Positions 12,146 through 21,611 of a DNA stretch of 64,000 nt are shown in pieces. Source of the stretch: Aspidiotus rigidus (lineage: Eukaryota > Arthropoda > Insecta > Hemiptera > Diaspididae); contig JAVHKY010000049.1 in the NCBI GenBank assembly GCA_035079385.1, forward strand, positions 62,001-126,000, given 5' to 3'. The position numbers and the translations under genes were made by a program. The notes beneath the pieces were generated by a model, which worked only from the letters and a program-made list of their open reading frames with translations, made no database searches and was not told the origin of the DNA. How positions within the stretch are numbered: the stretch's first letter is position 1; each line of letters starts with the position of its first letter.

Positions 12146-12704
12146 AAGGGGGATAGGCAATGTAAATCACACCATAGCAAAGATATTCTCTAACCTATTG
12201 AAAAGTAGACTTTGATAATTTTAGTCCAGCACGAACCCCATGAACTCGCTGGTTTTAGGAAAAGCTACTTGGTTGTGGATCATCTGTATGTGGTAGATCC
12301 AATTATCGAAAAAAGTAAGGAATATAATAGGAGTATATATATATGGCATTCATTGATTACAAAAAAGCTTTGGATTCTCTAAGACATAAATTTAAGACAA
12401 ATGCACTCAAAAATCAAACCGTCCCAAAAAAATATATAAACATAATCAGCGAAATACATGAGGATGTAGAAGCGAGGGTGGTAACGGATATCAAGGGAGA
12501 ATATATTAAAATCAAGAAGGGAGTAAAACAAGGGGATCCAATATCAGCAATTTTATTCATAAGTGCAATTGAAGAAATGTTTTAAAAATTAGATTGGGAA
12601 GGGAATAAAATATTTAAATGGCAAATTCATAAACAATCTGCAATTCGCAAATGATTCAGTAATATTAGGTAAAAATATGCAAGAGCTGAGACAAATGATA
12701 GATA
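12146..12704 (+). pseudogene. RTE-type LINE reverse transcriptase fragment
   Basis: Internal piece of the same family as the minus-strand element at 21612-24325, covering roughly its residues 447-636. It starts with sequence matching HTIAKIFS, then a decayed stretch, then motif A as FIDYKKALD (12349 on; the other copy has FIDYEKAFD) and motif B GVKQGDPIS. A TAA at about 12583 interrupts the frame, and the motif C equivalent reads FAND. The fragment lacks both ends, stops at a C homopolymer (about 12712-12721), and directly abuts the satellite on its left. Confidence 0.88.
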
Positions 12705-12711
12705 ACAAGGC

Positions 12712-13348
12712 CCCCCCCCCCATTGTTATCCTCCACTAGGCCTAGTATAATAAGGCTTCGACCTCCGAATTAGCATAGCTTGAGGCAGGCCTATACCTTG
12801 TGGGTGAGTGAGAAATCTGCGAATTTTCCCCCCGAATTTCAGCCTATACTAGGCTTAATATAGACTAGTAGGGTAAAGCCTCTTTACTAGATCCTACTAC
12901 ATAGCTTAAGTTCTAGTATTATAGAGCTAGTATAAAGTAGGTTTGGACCCCCGCATTAGCATAGCTTGAGGCAGGGCTATACCTCCTGGGTGATTGAGAA
13001 ATCTGCTAGTTTATTTCCCCCCTTGCGAGTTTACACCCCCGATGTGTAGGCTAAAGCCTCTGGTATAAAGTAGGTTTGGACTTCCGCAGGCTAAATCCCA
13101 CTACATAGCTTGAGGCATAGTGTAATACAGCACGCCATGAGTAAATAGTTACTGAGACTCACTTCTTCCTCCCCCACACGCCAATACTGGTATGCTGACT
13201 AATTCTCTGTCTCCCATTTTTTCTCCTACCCACCACTCCTGAACCTCAGAAAATCATGTTTGGTCCCCTCGCAATTCTCCTCCGGTCCACATGTTATTAC
13301 ATATCCCTTTAATCCCATGCTTCCTCCCTAGATCATGTCCCCCCTTAG
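12712..13348. repeat. Degenerate ~188-bp tandem repeat and low-complexity flank
   Basis: After a run of C residues, a segment containing TTAGCATAGCTTGAGGCAGG and GAGAAATCTGC occurs at about 12770-12820 and again at about 12955-13008. A shorter third copy (AAGTAGGTTTGGAC, CATAGCTTGAGGCA) lies at about 13068-13115. From 13150 to 13348 I see only pyrimidine-rich sequence without features. Confidence 0.65.
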
Positions 13349-13546
13349 AAGATGAAAAAATAAATTAACGCAGACGTAAAACGTCAAAACGTGAAAATTA
13401 CTGTAATCAAAATAAGTGCGAGCGCTTTCGACTAAAAAGTCATCATCAGACGAAATACAAGTACATACGCTTACTATATATTTTACGATTACAGTAATTT
13501 TTACATTTTGACGTTTTACGTCTACGTTGATTCATTTTTTCATCTT
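13349..13546. mobile_element. Inverted-repeat element enclosing a hammerhead-like core
   Basis: Arms of about 58 bp (13349-13408 and 13488-13546) are about 90% reverse complementary, beginning GATGAAAAAAT and ending TTTTTTCATC. The ~80-bp centre contains, on the minus strand, CTGATGA and GAAA boxes flanking a short stem. The GAAAGCGCTCG portion is shared with 55233-55243, just past a PLE ORF, which supports a PLE-derived origin. No clear target-site duplication is seen. Confidence 0.75.
13415..13460 (-). ncRNA. Candidate hammerhead ribozyme core (PLE type)
   Basis: On the minus strand CTGATGA (13449-13443) is followed by a T, a GACT/AGTC stem with a TTTT loop, then GAAA (13429-13426) and GCGCTCGC, which can form a very short stem III. 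Minimal type I hammerheads are known in Penelope-like elements. There is one extra nucleotide between CTGATGA and stem II compared with the textbook core. I did not model stem I, so activity is unknown. Confidence 0.45.
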
Positions 13547-13764
13547 AAAAACGTGTCGTAAACTTGAAAACAGAATCAAAGATTCCCCTTTGTGGTTGAA
13601 TAGCTCGTTAAAATAAAATGGAAAAAAAAATCGAAAATGCCTGAAATCGCTCAATTTTATGAAGATCAAGTACCACCTATTTCCACTACATAACCGCGTA
13701 TGCAATAAATTTAAGTTGCTCGAATTTTTGGCTAAAATCTCTTCGTATTTTTATTTAAACGCAG

Positions 13765-14457
13765 GTAACAATGGACGAGAATCAATAACGCTGTCATCAC
13801 CGACGTCTCAACATGCCCAAAGAGTCGTCCTCGCCGTCACTTACTCGCGACTCGTCACCGTCGGCGGTTACTTTCAACATTCCGGCGGCGTACGATTTGT
13901 CGAATAATTTACGCATAGGTAAATCTACGAGTCTGCAGCGCGAACTAACGAGTTCGTGGTCTAGTGAACCGGTTTGCGTGAAATATAGTCTGAAAGACGA
14001 GTGCGATTCCGTCGGCGAAGTCGATGGGACTCGCGATGCTGACAAGATCGTCGCCCATCGTCGCAACGCTCACGCTCATACTCTGCTGCGGCGTACGAAT
14101 GCGATCGCTTCGAACGGTGGTGCCGCTGCGGAACCGACGCCGGAGCTCCTCGAAGATCACAAGTCGCACGTATCCAATGGGATTAACGGTAACGCCGCGT
14201 CCGAAAATTCGTCTTCGCCTTCCGTTTCCGGATTTTCCGCGCTATTCGCGTTATTACCGTCGTCGTCGTCTTCCAGTCCGAAAAGTGTTCGCGCCCCCTG
14301 CGAAACAAAACGAAGAATGTACGGTAGATTGTCGGTGGACGAGACGTGGCTACGAAAGCGGGCCCAACTCTTGCGACAGTGTGTCGAGCATTTGGAGTCC
14401 GAGTGCGTCAGCTCGAGATATACGAAGGAGACTTTCAGAAGAGCTTTCATGAACAAG
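13765..14457 (+). CDS. Putative 5' exon of an unrecognised host gene
   Basis: The ATG at 13813 opens 215 codons to 14457, where AACAAG is followed by GTAAAA, a plausible splice donor in phase 0; the frame would otherwise run on to 14511. A plausible acceptor (TTTAAACGCAG) ends at 13764, leaving a short 5' UTR with a five-codon upstream ORF at 13771; the in-frame TAA at 13786-13788 supports the 13813 start. Codon choice is GC- and CpG-rich, unlike the surroundings. The predicted protein is Ser/Asn/Ala-rich and looks disordered, with a poly-Ser run (about residue 155) and a charged Arg/Glu-rich C-terminal part (TKRRMYGRLSVDETWLRKR onward) that may start a folded domain. I do not recognise the family. 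Downstream exons are not found in this window. Confidence 0.5.
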
Positions 14458-15200
14458 GTAAAAGATTTTTTATATTTCGATCGGTATCCACGTTTTTATC
14501 GGTCTAATTAAGGAAATCTATGGTCCTGCCCTCCTAAGCGGAAAATGCAGTACAGGAAGTGTTCTTTCGTAATCGTATTTTGAGAGAGACTTCACAACGC
14601 TGACCATCTGACTTGGTCGATATTTTTTTCAAAGTTGTCCGAGCCGATCATAGCAAAAATGTTTATTTGCCACAAGTTTTTGCCTGAGTCTACTGCATCA
14701 ATTATTGAAAGCGGTTGAAAAAGTTTTACTCCTTTATAGATTATAGGTATACTGTCTCAGTTTTCAGTAATCTTGAGAATTTATAATTTTCAATTCTCAT
14801 TATTTTCCCTCACGATATATAATATACACTGCAGGTATCAGAAGAACTGATCACGTATTCAATTACCATGGCTCGGAAGTTTTCGCATAACTCGTAACCA
14901 ACATGAAGCAAGAGAGAATCAAAATAAATCCTTTCGACACTAGTAGACTAAATTTCCATACAAACAATAATATTACACTGTCGGATTCGGTTTATTAATA
15001 TGTTCTTGTAAATCTCCACGGATCGACGAGAAAGCGTTGACGTGCGGATTAATCTCGCTCGGAAATTAATTACAACGCGATTTGATTTTCTTGCCTTTCG
15101 AAGTCGATATTTCGCGTTCGACTACGACTGCGATTTTTATCATTTACAAGTCATAATATTCCCTTATCTGCTTTCGTTCTCTGAGGTGGTGTATCGCGTT
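14458..15200. other. AT-rich stretch after the putative exon, probable intron
   Basis: No repeat family or coding frame of substance. It begins with the putative donor at 14458. If the exon is real this is the start of an intron, but no matching acceptor/exon pair could be assigned. Confidence 0.4.
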
Positions 15201-15204
15201 TCCG

Positions 15205-15490
15205 CACACAATTCGCGTGTCAATTCAACATTTTCACCGACTATCAAATTCGAGATGAGACGTGTTACAATTCGAGACAGCTGTACGTAAGATGCAGCGC
15301 GTGACATTGATGTTATCGTCTATGTGTCTATTAAATTGGCTCACGAACAAATTTTCCGCTTAATGAAATTGTGCGCCATTACGGATGTACCTACGCCATG
15401 TATATGTGGAGAAAAACCGTACGACTTTCGATCATTTCATGAGCGAGGTTTCAGTGATGACTTTTTCTTTGGCAAATATGTACTTCATAC
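15205..15490 (+). repeat. Dispersed repeat, copy A
   Basis: Diverged copy of the sequence at 19262-19632, same orientation. Shared blocks include GATGTTATCGTCT, AATTGGCTCACGAACAAATTTTCC and TAATGAA, then a block around GATGACTTTTTCTTTG matching GGTGACTTCTTCCTTG. No TIR, RT motif or long ORF is visible, so the class is unknown. Confidence 0.7.
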
Positions 15491-17229
15491 AGTTTAAGAC
15501 ATCTCTGAATTAAACTTTTCTTCTTGATCGTCAGAATCCTTCCTTCCATTTCAATTCCTCTCCTGTGCTTACATTAATACTCGATACATCATTACCGATG
15601 TAATAAAAATTTTCGTCCTAGTTGCCTGTAGAAAGGGAATAGGGGAGGGGCTCGGAAACAAAGGAACTTGGGAAAATTTCGAGCTCTGAATCGCTGTAGA
15701 AAAAAAAAACTACAGGCTCAAATTATGAAATCATCCAAGAAAATGGAAAAAATTTTCATCGAATCCAATCCATAGACGCTTGGAAAAATTTTGACTCCCA
15801 AGCAATGAGATGAAAAAGGGTTTGGAATAATCCACGTTCGGATGACCTTCACCTATTTAGGGTATGACTGCTTTCGAGAAGAAGTCGGACTTTACTACGT
15901 TGAGCCCACCGACAAAAAATAGTACAGTTCGTTAGCCACGGACCGCCACGAGCTGAAACGTATCTTCCCCCGTTGGCTTGAGAAGGGTGGCCATCAATAC
16001 GTTTCCGCGTTCCTTTGTGAGCTCAAGTGTACTTTTCCCCTATTACTTGGGAGAAGAAGACGAAAAAATATATTTTTTGGACGGCTAGCGCCAAAAATGA
16101 CATTTCTTGTGTAGAAATTTTGTTTTTTAACATTCATGAAAATTTGCTGAGAAAATTTTCTTTGCTTTAATGATTTTCTGATAAAAAGGAGATCCAAAGA
16201 AAATTTTCAACTCACTTCTACGCTATGTGGTCGGGTCCAGATCTGGATCCTGAGATGTGGACCCAGAAGCCAACGTTGCATCTCATCGCGAATAATGAAT
16301 GATCGATTTTACAAAGGTGCACATTTTATTATTATGTAGTTATGATGTCGGGCCGCTTTCGCAGCCCACAGACTAAAACAGAACTAGTTCATGACGAGAA
16401 AGAGCTTACAAGCTAGTTCATGTCTGTGAGAATAACTCATAAACCTTTCGATAAATATGGGTGGGAAGGATAATAAAATATTGCGTATCTTTGTAAAATC
16501 GATCATTCATTATTTTACTGTTGAATTTACTGCTATATTCACCTGCCTATCTTTCCTGAGCCGTTTTTTTCCTCCCTGCAAATTCCTTAGACTATCTGAT
16601 TTTCTCTCGTCCTTAATTTCTATCACCGATCCTATCAACAACTCGTTAAGTTCTTCTCATCCTCCATCACTTTCCTATGGATGTCGGCACTTATTGACCT
16701 CAAGGAATCGCTGTGGACCTTGCCGCAAGGAAATCACTGCATTCACCCTTGTTCACTGATGATCCTAAATCCTCTTGGTACTCCCTCTTCTCTTACACCA
16801 GCATGACTTCTGGTATTTGTTATTCTCCAATGAGCTATTGACTTATTTAAACAGCTCTAATTCACTGGTCTACCTCAAATCATCCTTTCTCACAAGAATA
16901 ACAAATCCTAACTCGTCTCAGAATAGGCCATACTCGTCTCACCCGCTCTTTACTTCTTCTTATCCCTCTCAATTATGAAGCTGCACTCTCGTTTTTTCTT
17001 CTGTTGCCCAGCTTTTGAAAACATCCGGGTCACCATTCAATCTCTCCCTACATCACAATCTCCTTCTCCGATCCATATTATAATTCATATTCATTCTTAC
17101 ATGCCCTCCTGAGCCTGAAACCTTAAGAGTAATTACAAGGCTTATTAATCTAATGGAAAAAAAAGAGAGAGAAACTTCCATTTTGCTGCACGCCCTAAAA
17201 TTAGAAGCCATTGCAGACGTTGCAATGGC
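15491..17229. other. No gene seen; low-complexity and pyrimidine-rich sequence
   Basis: Several short frames exist (for example 16457-16759 and 16775-16978 on the plus strand). They lie in a C/T-rich stretch with composition like the PLE coding strand at 24.4-25.4 kb, but I find no diagnostic PLE motif. Nothing else is supported here. Confidence 0.4.
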
Positions 17230-17793
17230 AGCGGGGAACCCGCAATTCCTTAACTCGACCTCTCAGGTGGTGTGGAACTGAGTTGATAATCTTGTCATAT
17301 AATTCAAATCGAAATTATCATTCTACATTCCCTCCTATCATATATAGCTCGAGAGTCGAAATTCTTCTAAGTCCCCCTTCTATCATATATAGCTCGGAAG
17401 TCACAATTCTTCCAAGTCCCCCTCCTATCATATATAGTTCGAGGCTCGAAATTCTTCTAAGTCCCCCTCCTATCATATATAGCTCGAGACTCGAAATTCT
17501 TCTAAATCTTCTAAGTCCCCCTCCTATCATATATAGCTCGAGTCTCAAAATTTTTCCAAGTTTTTGGTTGGACGGCGGACGGCGGACGGTAGCTCGAAAG
17601 TCAAAATTCTTCCAAGTCCCCCCCCTCCCTATTATATATAGCTCGAGACTTGAAATTCTTCTAAGTCCCCCTCCTATCATATATAGCTCGAGACTCGAAA
17701 TTCTTCCAAGTCCCGTAACCTAACCTAACCTGCGGACGCGGACGTTTTCTGAGGATGTAATCTCCTAACAAAATGGATAGCGGGTTCCCCGCT
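17230..17793. mobile_element. Hairpin-terminated non-autonomous element (copy 1)
   Basis: The left end is AGCGGG-GAA-CCCGCA (17230-17244) and the right end is AGCGGG-TTC-CCCGCT (17779-17793). Each end is a palindromic hairpin with a three-base loop, and together they form a 14-bp terminal inverted repeat. The interior is a 45-bp minisatellite in minus orientation (17328-17715), interrupted by a GGACGGCGGACGG module (about 17570-17590), then a short CCTAA run and CGGACGCGGACG. No protein-coding capacity. I could not identify a target-site duplication. Resemblance to helentron-associated elements (hairpin plus internal tandem repeats) is a possibility only. Confidence 0.65.
17328..17715 (-). 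repeat. 45-bp minisatellite (ATATATGATAG family), copy 1
   Basis: Units read, on the minus strand, GAGCTATATATGATAG, a G-rich run, ACTTAGAAGAATTTCGA. Because 45 is a multiple of three the frames are open on both strands (plus 17211-17723, minus 17318-17680), giving 15-residue repeats such as LELYMIGGGLRRISS. These are most likely repeat artefacts, not genes. The same unit reappears at 36.5, 56.7 and 63.4-63.85 kb. Confidence 0.9.
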
Positions 17794-18550
17794 AAAAAAA
17801 GAGATTAGCAAGTAGTTGAGTACGCTGGAGTTTACGAGGACACCGGAAACGTATTCACAGTTAGCCCATTCAAGCCAGCGCGAGAAGGTACGTCTCATGC
17901 CGCGATGGCTCGCGGTTAACGACTCGTGTTACCAAGAAATAAGAAGATGTACTCTACATATAATATCGAAACAGTTTCATTTCTCTTTCTACTTCTTATG
18001 TACGAAAAATTGGCTTTTTAGTAACCCAGGAGATTTTAGACCCTCTCTCCTCGCATAGTTCTGAGTTTATATTGTTTGACTAAATTATATTTCCAACATA
18101 AGTACCTACAGATACCAAATATCTATTAGGATTCATCAAACCAATAGTTTCTAGCCTTATACTATATTAAACTCCATGAACGTCGTTTCTATTAACAAAT
18201 GCGACCGCAAAAGAATGATAACCGCTTGAAATTGGTGTAATGGGTCTCACCCACACGTCAACGTCACCTTGCTGTTGGGAAGAATAGTTCTAATTAAAGA
18301 TGTTTGTATATTACATTTTTGCAAATTGTACGATATACAAGTGCCCTTTGAAATTTATAGCCTGGTACTGCCAATGAATCCTGATTCACTTCGATTACAT
18401 TGTTCTTCAGTACCGCTTCCATATCGGAGCTGAACTTATCAACATTGGCGGAGAAGATGAGAGGTGATGGTATTATGGACCAAACAGCTAATTGCGCTTT
18501 TGCTTGATCCGATGTTACTCCCTCAACGCCTGCAAGTAAATCAACGCCAG
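17794..18550. other. No gene seen
   Basis: Short plus frame at 17816-18058 without recognisable motifs. Otherwise AT-rich, unremarkable sequence. Confidence 0.4.
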
Positions 18551-19045
18551 AGATGAAAGCTTTGACCCAGTTTATGGACTTCGAAAAGTTCTCGTGGTGA
18601 TAAAAGGTGTCTCAGGAGAGGGGTTCCTATCCAATTGAGAGGTTTGAAGAAAGTCGATTTTACCAAAGAATTGATAACGAATTTTAGAAACTTCCTCGCA
18701 AAACAGCTTCTTGCTCGCCTCAATTAAACTGGTTGAGGAGAGAAATTCTGTTGGTGTCTCTCGCATGCAGTAGTGGTTCAGATCAGAATATCTTGCCAGT
18801 GATTCCGTGTCTGATTTATAGTTTAAGGATGTGAAAATCAATAATATTGTGACTCTGAAGGAGACAAAAGCTTTAACCCAGTTTATGGACTTCGAAAATT
18901 TCTTGACGGTGATAAAAGGTGTCTCAGGAGAGGGGGTACCTATCCAATTCAGCTTCCCTCTCGTCTCAATTAACCTAGTTGAGGAGAGGAATTCTGTTGG
19001 TTTCTCTCGCATGCAGTAGTGGTTCAGATTAGAATACCTTGCCAG
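18551..19045. repeat. Two-copy tandem duplication, ~308-bp period
   Basis: Copy 1 at about 18551-18795 and copy 2 at about 18859-19045 share GACCCAGTTTATGGACTTCG-like, GATAAAAGGTGTCTCAGGAG and TCTCGCATGCAGTAGTGGTT blocks. Copy 2 lacks about 60 bp internally. Minus-strand frame 18572-19012 spans the repeat but shows no known motif. Confidence 0.85.
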
Positions 19046-19261
19046 ATATCAATGCTCACCATCCAGACTCTTATGAATTTCCGGGTGAACGCTGTATTAC
19101 CTTCTGTTTCTTCTCTTTTTATGAACTGTGTATAGATGTCATAGGTACCTACTTATAATCAATTTGCTTTTGGTATTTTACCTTTTCGCTTTTACTTTTC
19201 AACAACTCTGTTTAAGAAAGATTTTATCATTCGGGTGTCAGCGAAATATATTCATAAATCG

Positions 19262-19632
19262 TAACAGTGACGCAATCCACGCGACAATTCGACATTTTCT
19301 CGACAGTCGAATGCTACGTGATGTACGCTGTAAATTTGAGACAGCGCAAGTCGCAGCACATGATATTGATGTTATCGTCTGTGTACTACACACGTCTATC
19401 AAATTGGCTCACGAACAAATTTTCCACCTAATGAAGTCATACGCTATCAGGGATACATACACGTATATATATAGGTACCGTGAAAGAAAAACCATACATT
19501 CGCTTTGATGAGTGCGATCCGATAAACTGTGTATGCGGTACAGGTATTTCTAAAACGATTACTCATCGCCGATACTACTAATTTTCTGAGCGATGATATT
19601 TCAATGGTGACTTCTTCCTTGAAATACATAGG
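19262..19632 (+). repeat. Dispersed repeat, copy B
   Basis: Counterpart of 15205-15490, with an insertion of about 70-100 bp around 19460-19560 (a TATATATA-containing segment and GAAAAACCATAC). Same orientation as copy A, about 4 kb apart. Confidence 0.7.
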
Positions 19633-20999
19633 TACTCTCGGTCGATACGAACTGTACCGTATCGTACCTGTAAACTTTTATAATTAGATTTTCCTTTCTT
19701 CTCGATTTCGAGCCACGCGTTCGAGATGCAGTAATTTCGAACTCCAGCTGCGAACTGCGAATAACAAAGCAGTAAAATATAATAGTACCTACTACATCTG
19801 TACAGCTAGTGCTTGCCATTGAACCGCTGCACCGCAATTATGCGACAATCGAGATCAATGATGTAAATCTGTATCCATAGGTAGTTGTATCATCGTGTGC
19901 AGAAAATGAAATCGAAAACATTCGGACGGTTGATTTTTTCATTCAGAGATCGACGCGTGTCCAAAAATTTGAATTTTCGATCATGAGAATCGTCCAACTT
20001 GTATTTCATTTACGAAATGAGGTCAACTAGGCCTAGTTATATTTTTTTACGGAGACTCGACTTCTTAATTATACCTTTTTTTTTAGTGTGTTTCCGTACC
20101 TCATGGCGTGGTCAGGTACCTAAATTAGATTGTCTATTACAACATTTGATTTTTGATTTTTTTCTTATGCTTCTCCTTCTCATATAGTATCGATCACAAT
20201 TTTCGTGCGTGTTATAAATAATGAATGAACCTCGTCGATTTCATTATAGCGAGATGAAATCCATATTGTCGACTTCACGGCTTTGGAGATTTGACCGGTA
20301 TTAGTCAGCAGGTCGAATAAGAACCATGAATATTAATCATATTTTGTTACTTAAACCCGAAGATAGGTTAAGAACATCTTTGCAGATTGATTGATACTAT
20401 AAAATCGAGTGTTGATCTAGAAGAGCTTGCTAATAAAACACTCCAACGCTTCTAAGAATTGAGATACCCGACATATTCTGAATTTCTGAAAAATAAGTGT
20501 GAGTTATTGAGGAATTATTCCACGTGCGATCGATTACCTGTATTTATGAACTTTCGAAAGAAATGTTTTGAAAATGAAAACACTCAATTATTCTTTCTTC
20601 GAAACCTGTTTTAACGTGCGAGTCGTCATTCTCAGAGATGGTTCAGAAGCACGGATTGGAACTTATAGTTCCATCGCGTCAAGTTGACCAACGAACTCGG
20701 AAACAAAAACAAATTGTGAAGAAGAAAATTTCAACTATTTTTTCAGGTAACTTAATTCGTTAAAAAATATGTTAGAGAGAGACAGAGAAAAAAAAACTAT
20801 CGGAATAAAATTTGAATAGTTGGAGGATAAGTAAATGGGACCAACGAGGTAGTTCTATTGACCAAAAATTATTTTCCATCTTATCATAATTCATCATTAT
20901 TTGATTGATTGAGGGTAGATAAAGTTTACATAATCGATCGTAGGTAGTACTTTGACTGGAGGCAAACGTGAGAAAAAAAAAACACAGAAGGTGAAATAA
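19633..20999. other. No gene seen
   Basis: AT-rich sequence with several GGTACCTA-type short palindromes (19627, 19667, 20108). No coding or RNA signal that I can support. Confidence 0.4.
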
Positions 21000-21236
21000 A
21001 TCTTGGGTTTTGGTATTGAGAACTGAAATTGAAGTCTTGAAGAGTCATAAGTTTTTCTGAGTCCCTTGCATCATGATGTATATTGCCTGAAAGTAAGAAT
21101 TCCACTAAGTCTCTTTCCTATCATTTCATACTATATTATGATTCAAAAGTCAAAATTGTTCTGAGTCCTCCTCCTATTATATATCATGGCTCGAGAGTTA
21201 AAATTCTCTTCCAAGTTTCTTTCCTATCATATATTA
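21000..21236 (-). repeat. Decayed copy of the 45-bp minisatellite element
   Basis: Contains GGTATTGAGAACTGAAAT, which matches the flank of the minisatellite at about 36622-36650 (GGTATTGAGAATTC), followed by degenerate TCCTATCATATAT/AAGTC units at 21110-21236. No hairpin terminus is recognised, so this is a partial copy. Confidence 0.6.
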
Positions 21237-21611
21237 GCAGAAGTCGCCACCTCCTCCTTCTGCTAATGCTCTTGTGGATCCGGAACCACTCGTCCGCGCT
21301 GAGTCTTTCGTGAATCACACCAATGTCCATCTCACTGATACTGAACTAGCCCTCGACAGAATGGGACAAAAATTCGCGTTCCCACCTAGGTCTAAGCTAA
21401 ACCAATTGGAATCCATCTTAGTTGCCGATGAACCGGTTGAATTCCGGCTTTGAAAAAGAAATAATTCAAGAATCTGTAAGTGCCATTTCTACCACTCATT
21501 CTCCTTATCTAAACCTTTTTCGATGCACCTCGCTTAAACTCAAAACTTTTAACAGTGTACTTGTTAAAGCGCCCAAGGTGAGGCTCTCGTTGCCCTCCCC
21601 TCTTTGGAGTA
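21237..21611 (+). pseudogene. Penelope-like element N-terminal fragment
   Basis: A plus frame through 21285-21447 reads FVNHTNVHLTDTELALD then MGQKFAFPP, which resembles the conserved N-terminal block of PLE proteins preceding the RT. It ends at a TGA (about 21452) and is followed by decayed sequence. It sits immediately left of the RTE insertion, with further PLE sequence in the same orientation to its right (24370 on), suggesting one older PLE disrupted by the RTE. The middle of the PLE RT (finger motifs and motif A) is absent, so a clean split cannot be shown. Confidence 0.6.

Noticed and set aside
17713..17732. CCTAACCTAACCT as telomeric repeat
   Set aside because: Only about two and a half units inside another element; not a telomere tract.
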